In this document: piece by piece, positions 1-8,230 of the stretch
Layout of the letters: each line of letters opens with the position of its first letter
Numbering within the stretch: position 1 is the stretch's first letter
Source of the DNA: Bacillota bacterium
GTDB taxonomy: Bacteria > Bacillota > Clostridia > Oscillospirales > Ruminococcaceae
NCBI GenBank assembly: GCA_023433405.1
Contig: JAEZCT010000027.1
Location: 1 to 64,000 of the forward strand
Direction of reading: 5' to 3'
DNA length: 64,000 nt
Notes under the pieces: generated by a model
What the model was told of the DNA's origin: nothing
Database searches by the model: none
The model's input: the letters and a program-made list of their open reading frames with translations, nothing else
Made by a program: the position numbers and the translations under genes

Positions 1-1
1 G

Positions 2-316
2 CAGAATGCACTGGGTACTTTGACCGATGAACGCTTCGCGCAGCTTTCAAGGGAATATGAATCCGAGCAGATGGAGCTTGCGGAAAAGATACGGCAGTTA
101 CAGTCTGTGCTAAACAAAAAGCATGACAGCCTTATGAATGCCGGGAGTTTTCTAAAGGTGCTTTCAGGGTACAAGGGTGTGACAGAGTTGACGGAATCGC
201 TCCTGCGTGAACTTATCGAGAAGATTGTGGTTTGGCAAGCGGAAGGCACCGGAAAGTCCCGAACGCAGAAAATTGATATCTATTGGAAGTATGTCGGGTT
301 GTTGCCCGACAAATAA
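2..316 (+). CDS. Large serine recombinase, C-terminal part (cut by window edge)
   Basis: The frame is open to the left edge of the window, so only about 104 C-terminal residues are seen. They form a charged helical stretch followed by a tail with ELIEKIVVW and IDIYWKYVGLLP, which matches the C-terminal region (DUF4368-like) of TnpX/TndX-type large serine recombinases of clostridial integrative elements. These enzymes excise and insert elements through a serine-linked intermediate. The catalytic N-terminal domain would lie outside the window, so intactness cannot be judged. An internal TTG at 20 is unlikely to be the real start. Confidence 0.75.
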   Translation, partial: QNALGTLTDERFAQLSREYESEQMELAEKIRQLQSVLNKKHDSLMNAGSFLKVLSGYKGVTELTESLLRELIEKIVVWQAEGTGKSRTQKIDIYWKYVGLLPDK

Positions 317-344
317 AAAACACTTTAAGCTTCGCTATAGGTAG

Positions 345-1091
345 GGTTCTCATGAGCCGATTATTGACGAGGAAACCTTTCGCAGGGCGGGGATGATGAT
401 TGCCAGCCGAACCAACACCCGTTCCCGCACCCACGAATTTTTGCTCAAGGGCTTAATCTACTGCCATGAATGCGGATATCCGCTGGGGGTTTTGGAACGG
501 ACGCTGGCAGGGGGCAGAAAGGTGCTCTACTTCGTTTGCCGAACCTATCAGCGCTTTACGACCGAGCGAAAATGCACCTGCCACTGCACACGCGTGGATA
601 CCATCACCGAGGCGGTGCTTGAGAAGGTCCGGGCAATCTGCATGGCGTATCTTGACCGCGAAATCTGCGCCAATCAGGTCAAATCCTTATCCCAAAAGAC
701 GACGAATAAGGTAAATATCGAAGACGAAATCAAGCAAGCGGAGCAACAATTCACCAAGCTCACCGCCCACCTTGACAAGGTCTACAACGACAAGCTCACC
801 GGGACACTGGATGAAGCGGATTTTCAGCGGATATATGACCGCATCAAGCAGGAACGGGCTGCATTGCAGGATAGATTGAAGTCACTTAAAATCTCCGAGA
901 AAAAAGGCTCCGCGCCCGAACTGGATGCAGAGCAGCTGATTCAAAGCTTCATCGACAGTGTGGACACAAACAAGGAGCTGCTGGTCAGCCTCATCTCCCG
1001 CATCGAGCTTAGTGAGGAAAAAGAAGTCACCATTCACTTTCGCTTCAAGGAATTGAATCATTCTCTAGAGAATGATATTATTAATTTCTAA
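345..1091 (+). pseudogene. Truncated large serine recombinase (catalytic domain missing)
   Basis: The open frame begins after a stop at 342-344. It first reads HEPIIDEETF, the motif near the end of the recombinase domain, then a zinc-ribbon (CHECG, later CTCHC), a long coiled-coil (about residues 115-180 from the first ATG at 393) and a C-terminal tail. The whole N-terminal resolvase domain is absent, and only 28 bases separate this fragment from the preceding recombinase. It is therefore a remnant and not an active enzyme. It probably marks deletion between tandem recombinase genes at the end of an integrated element. ATG 393 has no convincing ribosome site. Confidence 0.75.
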
Positions 1092-1392
1092 ATATTTCTA
1101 ATTTCAGCGTCCGAATGTATCCCGCATCGAAAAAAAAGCGCTACTTGTATTGCGAAGGCATCTTGACAATTAGTTATAGCAATACTAACCGATTTGAAAG
1201 AGATAATAATGAAGTGAAAAGCTTTAGTTTATAGTTTGTATCAGCAGTTCTACACTATTTAATACTATTATCCGATAAAAGTATAAGAAAGATTGGTATT
1301 CCATATACTCATTTTGTTGCGCATATCCATTCATTCATTCTAAACTTCACGGCGAAATCCTACCACTTTTTACGCGACGCCGCAAAAACTCA

Positions 1393-1434
1393 AAGCCCGC
1401 CCCCTTAAAAAGTGGGCGGGCTTGTGTTTTAAAA
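1393..1434 (+). terminator. Rho-independent terminator
   Basis: Arms AAGCCCGCCC (1393-1402) and GGGCGGGCTT (1414-1423) are perfectly complementary and are followed by TGTGTTTT. It could end transcription from the recombinase side. Confidence 0.7.
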
Positions 1435-1450
1435 AAATTATAAACGTAAA

Positions 1451-1490
1451 AACCGTATAGCGGCAAAGGATTTGCCGCTATACGGTTTTT
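1451..1490 (-). terminator. Bidirectional terminator downstream of znuB
   Basis: Arms ACCGTATAGCGGCAAA and TTTGCCGCTATACGGT are flanked by A- and T-runs, so the hairpin can work on both strands. On the minus strand it lies about 110 bases after the znuB stop codon and would close the zinc importer transcript. Confidence 0.75.
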
Positions 1491-1601
1491 CATGAGCGAC
1501 TAAAACTAATTTCCTTAAAAAATGTAGAATTGTATACCCATTTAATCGTTTATCAGTATAACTGTTTGCTTGCAATGGTTTTAGCGAAATTAGGTTCTGC
1601 T

Positions 1602-2441
1602 TTATTTACCCGGCCTTACCCGTGCAAAATCTGTTCTGGCTACAAGGCTAATCAGCCATTTTACCGCCAAAATCAGCAGCAGTGCGGCGACGCCTACGAG
1701 CACAATGGTTCCACCGGGCTTGAGCCGCCTGTAATATGAGATAGTAAGCCCCGAAAGGGTAAACAACATGGCAAAGCCAACCGAATACCACACCGTCTGC
1801 TTATAGCTCTTGCTAAACTGCATGGCACACGCTACGGGAACTACCATCATGGAGGAAACCACCAGAGCGCCGACTGTCCGGGCAGCCACAGAGACGGTGA
1901 CCGCGGTAAGAATGGTAAAGATAAAATTAACAGTCCTTACCGGTACCCCCGCAAGACGGGCGGCACGCTCATCAAACGCGACGTAAAAGAGCTCCTTGTA
2001 TAGTAATAAAAAGGATAGCAGAACCGCAAAGCTGATGATTAAAACCATAGTCAGCTCAAAATCACTAATGGCGACGATACTGCCAAATAAGAAGCTGTTA
2101 AAGCCCGCCGCGTTGTCCACCAGCCCCGAAAGCACGCCCGCGAGACCGATGCCCGCGCTCATGACAATGGCAATCGACAGCTCGGCGTAACGCGGAAGCC
2201 TCTTGCGTATTGCCTCTATGCCCAGTGCGGCAAGCACGCATACCGCCACCGCCCCGAGCACGGGGTTAACGCCAAGCAACAGCCCCGCGGCAACACCAGA
2301 TAGCGAGCTGTGCGAGAGCGCGTCGCCAATCATAGAAAGGCGCTTGAGCACCACGATAACGCCGATACAGGGGACAATTGCCGCAAGCAATGCCCCTACC
2401 AAAAACGCGCGGCGCATAAACTCATAATCAAAAATATCCAT
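1602..2441 (-). CDS. znuB: Metal (zinc/manganese) ABC transporter permease
   Basis: This 279-residue protein is very hydrophobic, with about eight to nine predicted membrane spans, and matches the ABC-3 family of zinc/manganese permeases. It would form the membrane channel through which ZnuC drives metal delivered by ZnuA. The ATG at 2441 (MDIFDYEFMRRAF) is preferred over the upstream in-frame ATG at 2465, because the family starts just before its first span and there is no ribosome site for the longer form. It overlaps the end of the ATPase gene by 14 bases, which indicates coupled translation. It is the last gene of the minus-strand operon. Confidence 0.9.
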   Translation of the reverse strand: MDIFDYEFMRRAFLVGALLAAIVPCIGVIVVLKRLSMIGDALSHSSLSGVAAGLLLGVNPVLGAVAVCVLAALGIEAIRKRLPRYAELSIAIVMSAGIGLAGVLSGLVDNAAGFNSFLFGSIVAISDFELTMVLIISFAVLLSFLLLYKELFYVAFDERAARLAGVPVRTVNFIFTILTAVTVSVAARTVGALVVSSMMVVPVACAMQFSKSYKQTVWYSVGFAMLFTLSGLTISYYRRLKPGGTIVLVGVAALLLILAVKWLISLVARTDFARVRPGK

Positions 2442-3180
2442 GCTCTTTATGCACTTCCTTCCCATCGGGATGCGTATGCTTGTAAAAAAGCTCCCGCTCC
2501 AGCTGGTCCCGCTTCAGCTCCACCATCGATCCGTGCTCCAGACACAGCGTGCGGCTTGTATAGGGCGCCGCCCGCGCCACGTCGTGGGTTACCATAACAA
2601 CGGTAAGCCCATTTTTTTTGTTTAAGCGCGCTAAAAGCTCATAGAGCGAGGTCGTTGATACGGCATCCACACCGGTGGTCGGCTCGTCCAACAGCATAAG
2701 AGAGGGGCTTGCTGCCAGCACGCGCGCCAGCATTACCCGCTGCTGCTGCCCGCCGGACAGGTTGCCAATCATCTCCCGCGCGTAATCCTGCATGCCAACC
2801 TGCTCCAATGCCTCCATTGCGGCGAGGGTGTGCTCCTTTTTTATGGGGCGAAGAAGCCCAATCCGGGCATACAGCCCAGCCCGTACAATCTCGAGAACGT
2901 TTGCCGGAAAACCGGAAAGAGAGCCTGCGGCATTTTGAGGCACATAACCAAGCCTGCTCCAACCGCGAAAGTGGGAGATATCCTCTCCCAAAAGGCGTAT
3001 TGTACCCTTATCCGGTGGCAGCTCCCCCAGCAATAGACGCAGCAGCGTGCTTTTTCCGGTACCGTTTGAACCAATTAACGCGGCAAAATCACCCTGCATT
3101 ATTGAAAAGCCAATACCATCCAATATCGGCTCTGCGGTATATCCAAAACTTAGCCCTTCCACCTCTATTGCCTTTTGCAT
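2428..3180 (-). CDS. znuC: Metal (zinc/manganese) ABC transporter ATP-binding protein
   Basis: This is the ATPase of the importer, 250 residues from ATG 3180. It shows a Walker A (GSNGTGKST), a signature motif (NLSGGQQQRVMLARVLA), a Walker B (LMLLDEPTTGVD) and a switch histidine (VMVTHD). The frame extends upstream to an ATG at 3300, which has the better ribosome site (GAGGAAA, 5 bases away) and would add 40 residues unlike the family. The start at 3180 fits family length, with AAGGAAAGG some 13 bases upstream. Which start is used is uncertain. Flanked by znuA upstream and znuB downstream. Confidence 0.88.
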   Translation of the reverse strand: MQKAIEVEGLSFGYTAEPILDGIGFSIMQGDFAALIGSNGTGKSTLLRLLLGELPPDKGTIRLLGEDISHFRGWSRLGYVPQNAAGSLSGFPANVLEIVRAGLYARIGLLRPIKKEHTLAAMEALEQVGMQDYAREMIGNLSGGQQQRVMLARVLAASPSLMLLDEPTTGVDAVSTTSLYELLARLNKKNGLTVVMVTHDVARAAPYTSRTLCLEHGSMVELKRDQLERELFYKHTHPDGKEVHKEHGYF

Positions 3181-3326
3181 CCTTTTGACCAAGCCTTTCC
3201 TTCGGAAAAACAGAACTATGCTTTGCAGAAATACCTCTGTAAAGCATATGCCTGTATTGTTGTCATTGTTGTCTGCGTAGATGTATAATCCTGCGCGCAT
3301 AGCTTTCCTCTAGCCCGCGATTGGTA

Positions 3327-4334
3327 TTACTGACCCTCCACCAGCGCTTTCAGATTAATGCGCATGACTGAGAGGTAATCGTCCCCGGCGGCAGCCTGCT
3401 CTTTGGTCAGAGATTCTACTGGGCTGAGAACCGCAACCTTAGCTCCGGTTTCTCTGGAGATTGTCTCCGCAACCTTTGGGCTTGCAAGCTCCTCAAAATA
3501 GATGGTTTTCACGTTGTTTTCTCTGCAAAACCGAATAATTTCCACCATGCGAGCCGCATCAGGCTCGGAATCGGGGGTTAGTCCCTCCACAGCCATCTGA
3601 GTCAGTCCATATTCGTGGCATAGATAGCCAAACGCCTGATGAGATACCACAATGGTCTTGCTTGGCAGTGCGGCGACAGCTTCGGTAAACTCTTTATCCA
3701 GCTTATCAAACTCCGCGGCGTACTTCGCATAGTTTTCCTCATAATAGGTCGCATTATCGGGGTCGGCGGCGACCAGCGCGTTTTTGATGTTCTCCATCAT
3801 CTGCTTTGCGCTGCGAATACCTACCCATACATGAGGATCCAAGCTGTGTTCTTCATCCTCATGCTCTTCGGTATGCTCGTCCTCGTCCTCGTCGTGATGA
3901 TGGTGCCCCTCTATCAGTTCAATGCCATGCGAGGCCTCGACATGAATCAGGTCTTTGTTTTGAAGGGAGGAAAGCACCTTATCCGCCCAGGACTCCATTC
4001 CAGAACCATTATAGATGAAAACATCCGCTTTTTCAAGCCCGGCAATGTCAGCGGCGGTAGGCTCCCAGTCGTGCGCCTCGGTGCCTGCGGGCATCATATT
4101 GGTAAGCTTAATGCGGTCGCCGCCTACCTTTGCGGCAAAATCGTACATGGGGTAAAAGCTGGCATAAACGCTCAGCTTACCGACTTCTTCTAAAATAGAC
4201 TGCCCGGATGAGGCGTTTGCCGGGGTCTGGGAGGAGGCCTCCGGCGCAGCTTGCGTGGCGCAGCCTGCCGCCAACGACAACACGAGGGCGGCCGTGAGGG
4301 CCGCCGTGATTTTTTTAAGCGTGGACATATTCAT
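3327..4334 (-). CDS. znuA: Zinc-binding lipoprotein of metal ABC transporter
   Basis: This 335-residue protein is the extracellular metal-binding subunit (cluster A-I, ZnuA/AdcA type). The N-terminus is a lipoprotein signal ending in LSLAAGC. Residues around 150 form a His/Asp/Glu-rich loop (HHHHDEDEDEHTEEHEDEEH), the hallmark of zinc-specific members, followed by DPHVW, whose His is a metal ligand. A central helix links two lobes, and VVSHQAFGYL carries another ligand His. The zinc preference is inferred from the His-rich loop. It is the first gene of the operon, behind the promoter at 4547-4575. A GGAG ribosome site precedes ATG 4334. Confidence 0.92.
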   Translation of the reverse strand: MNMSTLKKITAALTAALVLSLAAGCATQAAPEASSQTPANASSGQSILEEVGKLSVYASFYPMYDFAAKVGGDRIKLTNMMPAGTEAHDWEPTAADIAGLEKADVFIYNGSGMESWADKVLSSLQNKDLIHVEASHGIELIEGHHHHDEDEDEHTEEHEDEEHSLDPHVWVGIRSAKQMMENIKNALVAADPDNATYYEENYAKYAAEFDKLDKEFTEAVAALPSKTIVVSHQAFGYLCHEYGLTQMAVEGLTPDSEPDAARMVEIIRFCRENNVKTIYFEELASPKVAETISRETGAKVAVLSPVESLTKEQAAAGDDYLSVMRINLKALVEGQ

Positions 4335-4414
4335 TCTCCTTATTGTTTACGCGCTGTTCTTATGCTAATCCCGCTCTAAAACGTGAAAATAAAACGGATT
4401 GACTTAAATAATAA

Positions 4415-4450
4415 ACCGCGCGGTGGTAATACTTCACGCTGCCGTGCGGT
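4415..4450 (-). promoter_or_regulatory. Hairpin in the znuA leader (possible attenuator)
   Basis: Arms ACCGCGCGG (4415-4423) and CCGTGCGGT (4442-4450) pair over 9 bp with one G-T. On the znuA-coding strand the hairpin is followed by the T-rich TTTATTATTT, so it could stop transcription between the promoter and znuA. It is also T-rich on the other side. Confidence 0.45.
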
Positions 4451-4519
4451 CTTTTATTTTTGATTCTGCTTAGATCGGGTTTAGTATCGTAACAGTCCTA
4501 GCCTCTTCCTACTTGCAAA

Positions 4520-4534
4520 TGCAAATACTTTGCA
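4520..4534. promoter_or_regulatory. Inverted repeat just downstream of the znu promoter (operator candidate)
   Basis: TGCAAA-TAC-TTTGCA is a perfect 6-3-6 inverted repeat lying about 13 bases downstream of the -10 box on the minus strand, with an extra half-site (TTGCAAAT) next to it. Its place suits a metal-dependent repressor, but the sequence does not match the Zur consensus I know from Bacillus. Confidence 0.35.
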
Positions 4535-4546
4535 ACTGCATGGATA

Positions 4547-4575
4547 ATTATAGAATCTACAATATCATTTGTCAA
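4547..4575 (-). promoter_or_regulatory. Sigma-A promoter of the zinc importer operon
   Basis: Read on the minus strand, TTGACA (4570-4575) and TATAAT (4547-4552) are both perfect consensus hexamers with a 17-base spacer. The expected start is about 200 bases before znuA, leaving a long leader that holds the hairpin at 4415-4450. Confidence 0.8.
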
Positions 4576-4717
4576 GCTTTTTTATCCCGCGCAAGCGGTA
4601 CGGTTTTTCTTGGAATTTTCAGTATAAACAGCCGATATGATAAATCACACACAAAAATTCAACTCATTTGTGCCAATTCTATTGATTAATGCATACAAAT
4701 CATGCTAAAATTAGACC

Positions 4718-4733
4718 ATTACGTTTTCGTAAT
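4718..4733. promoter_or_regulatory. Inverted repeat ATTACG-TTTT-CGTAAT
   Basis: A perfect 6-4-6 inverted repeat in the intergenic region between the divergent znuA and chemoreceptor-like genes, about 150 bases before the latter. It is an operator candidate with no assigned protein. Confidence 0.3.
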
Positions 4734-4878
4734 TTTGCAGTATCAATGCAATATTCGATATTCTGTTATCGTATGCAATCCTGTTATCCTCCAGCAAGCA
4801 ATTATTCCGACTTTAAATAAAAGGCATAACCGGGTTTTATGCCCGACATAAGTATTTTCTGAGGAGGAACGGGACTCT

Positions 4879-5889
4879 ATGAGCACAACCGGACTCAAGG
4901 ATGCCAATTTTTCTGATTTAATCAAGGAACTGCAGACATCCTATCAAAACATCCTTAAAATTGAAAAAAGCATTGAAGAAATTTCCACACACACGAAGCT
5001 TCTGGCTCTTAATTCCGCCATAGAGGCAGCCCATGCTGGTGCTGCCGGTAAAGGCTTTGAAGTGGTGGCAAAGGAGATTAAACGCATCGCGGAAAAAAGT
5101 CTTGCCGCCAATCAGCAAAGCGTATCGCTAATTACCGACATTGAAAAAAAGATGCAGATGATAATTGCCACCCGGATTGCGGATGTGGCCTATGACGTTA
5201 TGGACAAGATTGAGCGCAATTTGTTTGAGCGAAACTGTGACGTTCAGGCCTGGGCAACATTTGATAAGGTGCGTCTGTTTTTGGAGACCCTCGACGAGCG
5301 GGATCACAAGGAGGTTTCGGCGCTTCTTAAAAACATCGTACACATCCACGAGGTGTATTACGATGTTTTTTTGGCGGATCTGGCTGGAAAGGTGGTTGCC
5401 GCCGGGATGGAGCAATCCCTGGTTGGTAAGGATGTCTCTAAAAAGAACTGGTATATGGAAACCGTGCGGTCTCAATCCGTTACCGTATCCGACCTGTATT
5501 ATTCCGATTCGGTCAAAGGGTATACAGTTGCGTACAGCTGTCCCGTTAGAAACACTGCGGGTGAGATGCTTGGAATATTCTCCACACGCTTTAACTGGAG
5601 CTTTGTGAGCGATATTATTGAAAACGCCAAGGTCAGCCCGGAGGGTGATATCGTGGTTATCAACGAGCTTGGCAAGGTTATTTTATCCAAAAACGACAAG
5701 GCTATGATGAATAAGGATCTAACTAGCATGGGAGCCACAAAACAGGCAGTGGGCGGCAACCCCTACGGTTATGTTATTGAGAAACAAAAATATGGAAATA
5801 TTCTGGTGACCGGCTTTGCCCACTCCCGAGGGTATAACGCCTACAAAGGAAAAGGCTGGTCGGTTCTATCGTGGGAAAATATGGAGTAG
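4879..5889 (+). CDS. Soluble chemoreceptor-like protein, signalling tip followed by Cache sensor
   Basis: This 336-residue protein has no membrane segment or signal peptide. Residues about 20-95 match the methyl-accepting signalling tip ([38 protein letters not shown]), which contacts CheA/CheW. A helix then leads to a C-terminal Cache-like sensor (about 140-330; [49 protein letters not shown]). This order is the reverse of typical receptors, which place the Cache domain N-terminally and outside the cell. The sensor here would be cytoplasmic. GAGGAGG lies 11 bases before the ATG. It may modulate a chemoreceptor array in response to a cytoplasmic ligand; that role is inferred. Confidence 0.75.
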   Translation: MSTTGLKDANFSDLIKELQTSYQNILKIEKSIEEISTHTKLLALNSAIEAAHAGAAGKGFEVVAKEIKRIAEKSLAANQQSVSLITDIEKKMQMIIATRIADVAYDVMDKIERNLFERNCDVQAWATFDKVRLFLETLDERDHKEVSALLKNIVHIHEVYYDVFLADLAGKVVAAGMEQSLVGKDVSKKNWYMETVRSQSVTVSDLYYSDSVKGYTVAYSCPVRNTAGEMLGIFSTRFNWSFVSDIIENAKVSPEGDIVVINELGKVILSKNDKAMMNKDLTSMGATKQAVGGNPYGYVIEKQKYGNILVTGFAHSRGYNAYKGKGWSVLSWENME

Positions 5890-5910
5890 CGAGGTAGCGG
5901 CACCAGGATA

Positions 5911-5955
5911 AATAGACAGGGGATGGGCAAAACTGCCTATCCCCTGTCTATTATT
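5911..5955 (+). terminator. Terminator after the chemoreceptor-like gene
   Basis: The arms AATAGACAGGGGAT and ATCCCCTGTCTATT, extended by GGCA/TGCC around an AAAC loop, are followed by ATTTTATTT. The hairpin separates this gene from the convergent kdgK. Confidence 0.75.
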
Positions 5956-6032
5956 TTATTTACTTTTAATACGGGAACAACACGCCAAGGCTTCTATCGC
6001 CCATGCAAACTGTTTCTTCCGTTATTTTTTTG

Positions 6033-7055
6033 TTATCTTTGTACGCGTCCCGAGCCGTCTCCGCCAGCCAGAGCGGTGACCTCCGCAACCGAGACATGGT
6101 TAAAGTCGGTCTCAATCGAGTGCTTGAGGCAGGAAGCGGCGGTTGCAAACTCAATTGCCGCCTTGGAATCGTAGCCCTCGGACAGCGCGTAGATTAAGCC
6201 TGCGCCAAAGCTGTCGCCGCCGCCTACACGGTCAACGATGCGCACGGCATAGCTTTTGGAGAAATGATAGTCCTTGGAGTCATACAGCATTGCCGCCCAG
6301 TCGTTGTCACTGGCAGAAATGCTGGTACGCAGGGTGATGGCGACGTATTTGCTGCCAAAACGGTCGGCAAGCTGCTTTGCCACACTCTTATAAGCGCCGT
6401 GGTCGAGCTTGCCGCTGTCTACGTCGGTGCCTGCCGCCTTGATGCCGAACACCTTGTCGGCGTCCTCCTCATTGGCGATGATAACATCCACATAGGGCAT
6501 AAGCTCGCCCATGGTCTTGCCCGCCTGCTCGCTTGTCCAGAGATTCTTGCGGAAGTTCAGGTCGCAGCTGACGGTAATCTTTTTCTCTTTCGCCTTTTTG
6601 CACGCCGTCAGGCAGATGTCGGCAACATTCTGGCCCAACGCCGGTGTGATGCCGGTAAAATGGAACCATGTGCAGTCCGCAAAAATCTTATCCCAGTCAA
6701 AATCCTCTTGCTTTGCCTCTGCAATCGCCGCGCCAGCGCGGTCATAGATGACCTTGGACGGACGCTGACTCGCTCCCTTCTCCAGGAAGTAGATGCCCAC
6801 ACGGCTGCCGCCGCGGGTGATGAGCGAGGTGTCTACCCCAAAGCGGCGCAGGGAGTTCACGGCGGACTGTCCTATTTCATGCTTGGGGAGCTTTGTAACA
6901 AAAGCGGCGTCTAGGCCGAAATTGCTCAGCGAAACCGCGACATTCGCCTCGCCGCCACCAAAGGTGGCGCCCAGCTTATCCACCTGCACAAAACGATAGT
7001 AGCCCTCGGGGGCAAGGCGCAGCATGATCTCGCCAAATGTAACTATTTTACCCAT
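6033..7055 (-). CDS. kdgK: 2-dehydro-3-deoxygluconokinase (KDG kinase)
   Basis: This 340-residue PfkB-family sugar kinase phosphorylates 2-keto-3-deoxygluconate to KDPG. The N-terminus shows the GEIMLRLAPEG start and FGGGEANVAVSLSNFG substrate region; the C-terminal PfkB signature VGGGDSFGAGLIYAL carries the catalytic Asp. AAGGAG lies 11 bases before ATG 7055. It is the last gene of the galacturonate cluster, 37 bases after the aldolase that uses its product. A general fructokinase-type role is possible, but the neighbours make KDG the likely substrate. Confidence 0.9.
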   Translation of the reverse strand: MGKIVTFGEIMLRLAPEGYYRFVQVDKLGATFGGGEANVAVSLSNFGLDAAFVTKLPKHEIGQSAVNSLRRFGVDTSLITRGGSRVGIYFLEKGASQRPSKVIYDRAGAAIAEAKQEDFDWDKIFADCTWFHFTGITPALGQNVADICLTACKKAKEKKITVSCDLNFRKNLWTSEQAGKTMGELMPYVDVIIANEEDADKVFGIKAAGTDVDSGKLDHGAYKSVAKQLADRFGSKYVAITLRTSISASDNDWAAMLYDSKDYHFSKSYAVRIVDRVGGGDSFGAGLIYALSEGYDSKAAIEFATAASCLKHSIETDFNHVSVAEVTALAGGDGSGRVQR

Positions 7056-7092
7056 TGTAAATATTTCTCCTTGTTATACTAATTATTGTTGG

Positions 7093-8055
7093 TTATTTTT
7101 GTAACAGATGTACCGCAAAGCCGCCGATTTCTTCGGAAAGGTAGATTGCGACCATCTGATTTTTTGCGTTATATTTGGCGGTATCCTCGTCAAACCTGGC
7201 ACCCATAAACTTAAGGTAACGGATGGCGCGCTCGATGCTGTTGGTGCGAATGGCGATATGCCCCTTTTTGCCGAGGTACGGGGTCTTCATCACCTCTACC
7301 GCAGAACCGGCAAAGATAGAACTCGAGCCCACCTTTTTGGTAAACGCGAACAGGTTTTCAAAGGTACCCGCAATCGTGTCCGGGTTCTCATCCTTTTCGG
7401 GGTTAATGCCAATATGCGCAAGCTCAAAGCCCAGCATGGTAGTAATTGCCTCGCGGGAAAGTGCCTTGATTTCGTCAAAGCGTCCCTCGTTAATAAGCTC
7501 CTCCTTGACCATCCAGCTGCCGCCACATGCCAAAACCTTGGGGAAGGAGAGATAATCCATCAGGTTCTTGGGGTTAATGCCCCCGGTGGGCATGAACTTA
7601 ACGTTCGTATAGGGGGCCGCCATTGCCTTGATCATGTTAATGCCGCCCGCCTGCTCGGCGGGAAAGAACTTGACCACGTCAAGGCCAAGCTCCAGCGCGG
7701 CCTCAATATCGCTGGGGTTTGCGCAGCCGGGAACAATGGGAATGCCCTTGCTCACACAGTGGCGCACCACCGTGGGGTTTAAGCCGGGGCTGACGATAAA
7801 CTTTGCCCCTGCCTCAATGGCTTCATCCGCCTGCTTTGTGGTCAGCACGGTGCCGGCTCCCAGCAGCATGTCGGGGAGCGCCTTGGCGATGAGCGCAATT
7901 GCCTCCTTGGCACAGGCGGTGCGGAAGGTAACCTCCGCCGCCGGAATTCCTCCGTCGAACAACGCGCGGGCAAGGGGCACCGCGTTTTGGGGATCGTCAA
8001 TTTTAATAACCGGAACTATACCAATTGCTGCAATGTCGTTGATAATTGAATTCAT
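7093..8055 (-). CDS. eda: KDPG/KHG aldolase with C-terminal VOC-like domain
   Basis: Residues 1-210 are a class I aldolase of the Eda family, which splits KDPG into pyruvate and glyceraldehyde-3-phosphate: EVTFRT, GAGTVLT, the Schiff-base lysine in VVKFFPAE, and FMPTGGI. The remaining 110 residues are not part of canonical Eda (about 210 aa). They contain AHIGINPEK and HIAIRTNSIERAIRYLKFMGARF, which resemble a glyoxalase/VOC half. Similar fusions are annotated in Clostridia as bifunctional KHG/KDPG aldolases. The role of the tail is unknown. AGGAGA precedes ATG 8055, and kdgK follows. Confidence 0.9.
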   Translation of the reverse strand: MNSIINDIAAIGIVPVIKIDDPQNAVPLARALFDGGIPAAEVTFRTACAKEAIALIAKALPDMLLGAGTVLTTKQADEAIEAGAKFIVSPGLNPTVVRHCVSKGIPIVPGCANPSDIEAALELGLDVVKFFPAEQAGGINMIKAMAAPYTNVKFMPTGGINPKNLMDYLSFPKVLACGGSWMVKEELINEGRFDEIKALSREAITTMLGFELAHIGINPEKDENPDTIAGTFENLFAFTKKVGSSSIFAGSAVEVMKTPYLGKKGHIAIRTNSIERAIRYLKFMGARFDEDTAKYNAKNQMVAIYLSEEIGGFAVHLLQK

Positions 8056-8230
8056 AATTTTCTCCTGTCTGGCAAGCCATCCGCCATCAACAGCGATGGG
8101 TTCGCCGTTTTCATATCCTAAGCATACAAGGCGCTACCCGGTATGCAGGGAAACTAACCTGCGGTCTTTGGCTTAATCAGTTTATTTTATTTTTACAGGC
8201 CGCCGCGACCTGTCGGCTGATAAAGAAGTA

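Larger units (their letters stand above)
1092..1601. other. Intergenic region with decayed repeats and two hairpins
   Basis: No gene is supported here. From 1183 to about 1290 the sequence resembles diverged copies of the roughly 100-bp palindromic repeat of this window (TACTAACCGATTTGAAAG, then GTGAAAAGCTTTAGTTTAT, then TACTATTATCCGAT). Two strong hairpins follow and are listed separately. Confidence 0.5.

Noticed and set aside
4411..4460. T-box-like GCGGTGGTAATAC in the znuA leader region
   Set aside because: The T-box core (AGGGTGGNACCGCG) does not match, there is no specifier-loop structure, and the downstream gene is a metal importer and not an amino-acid gene.
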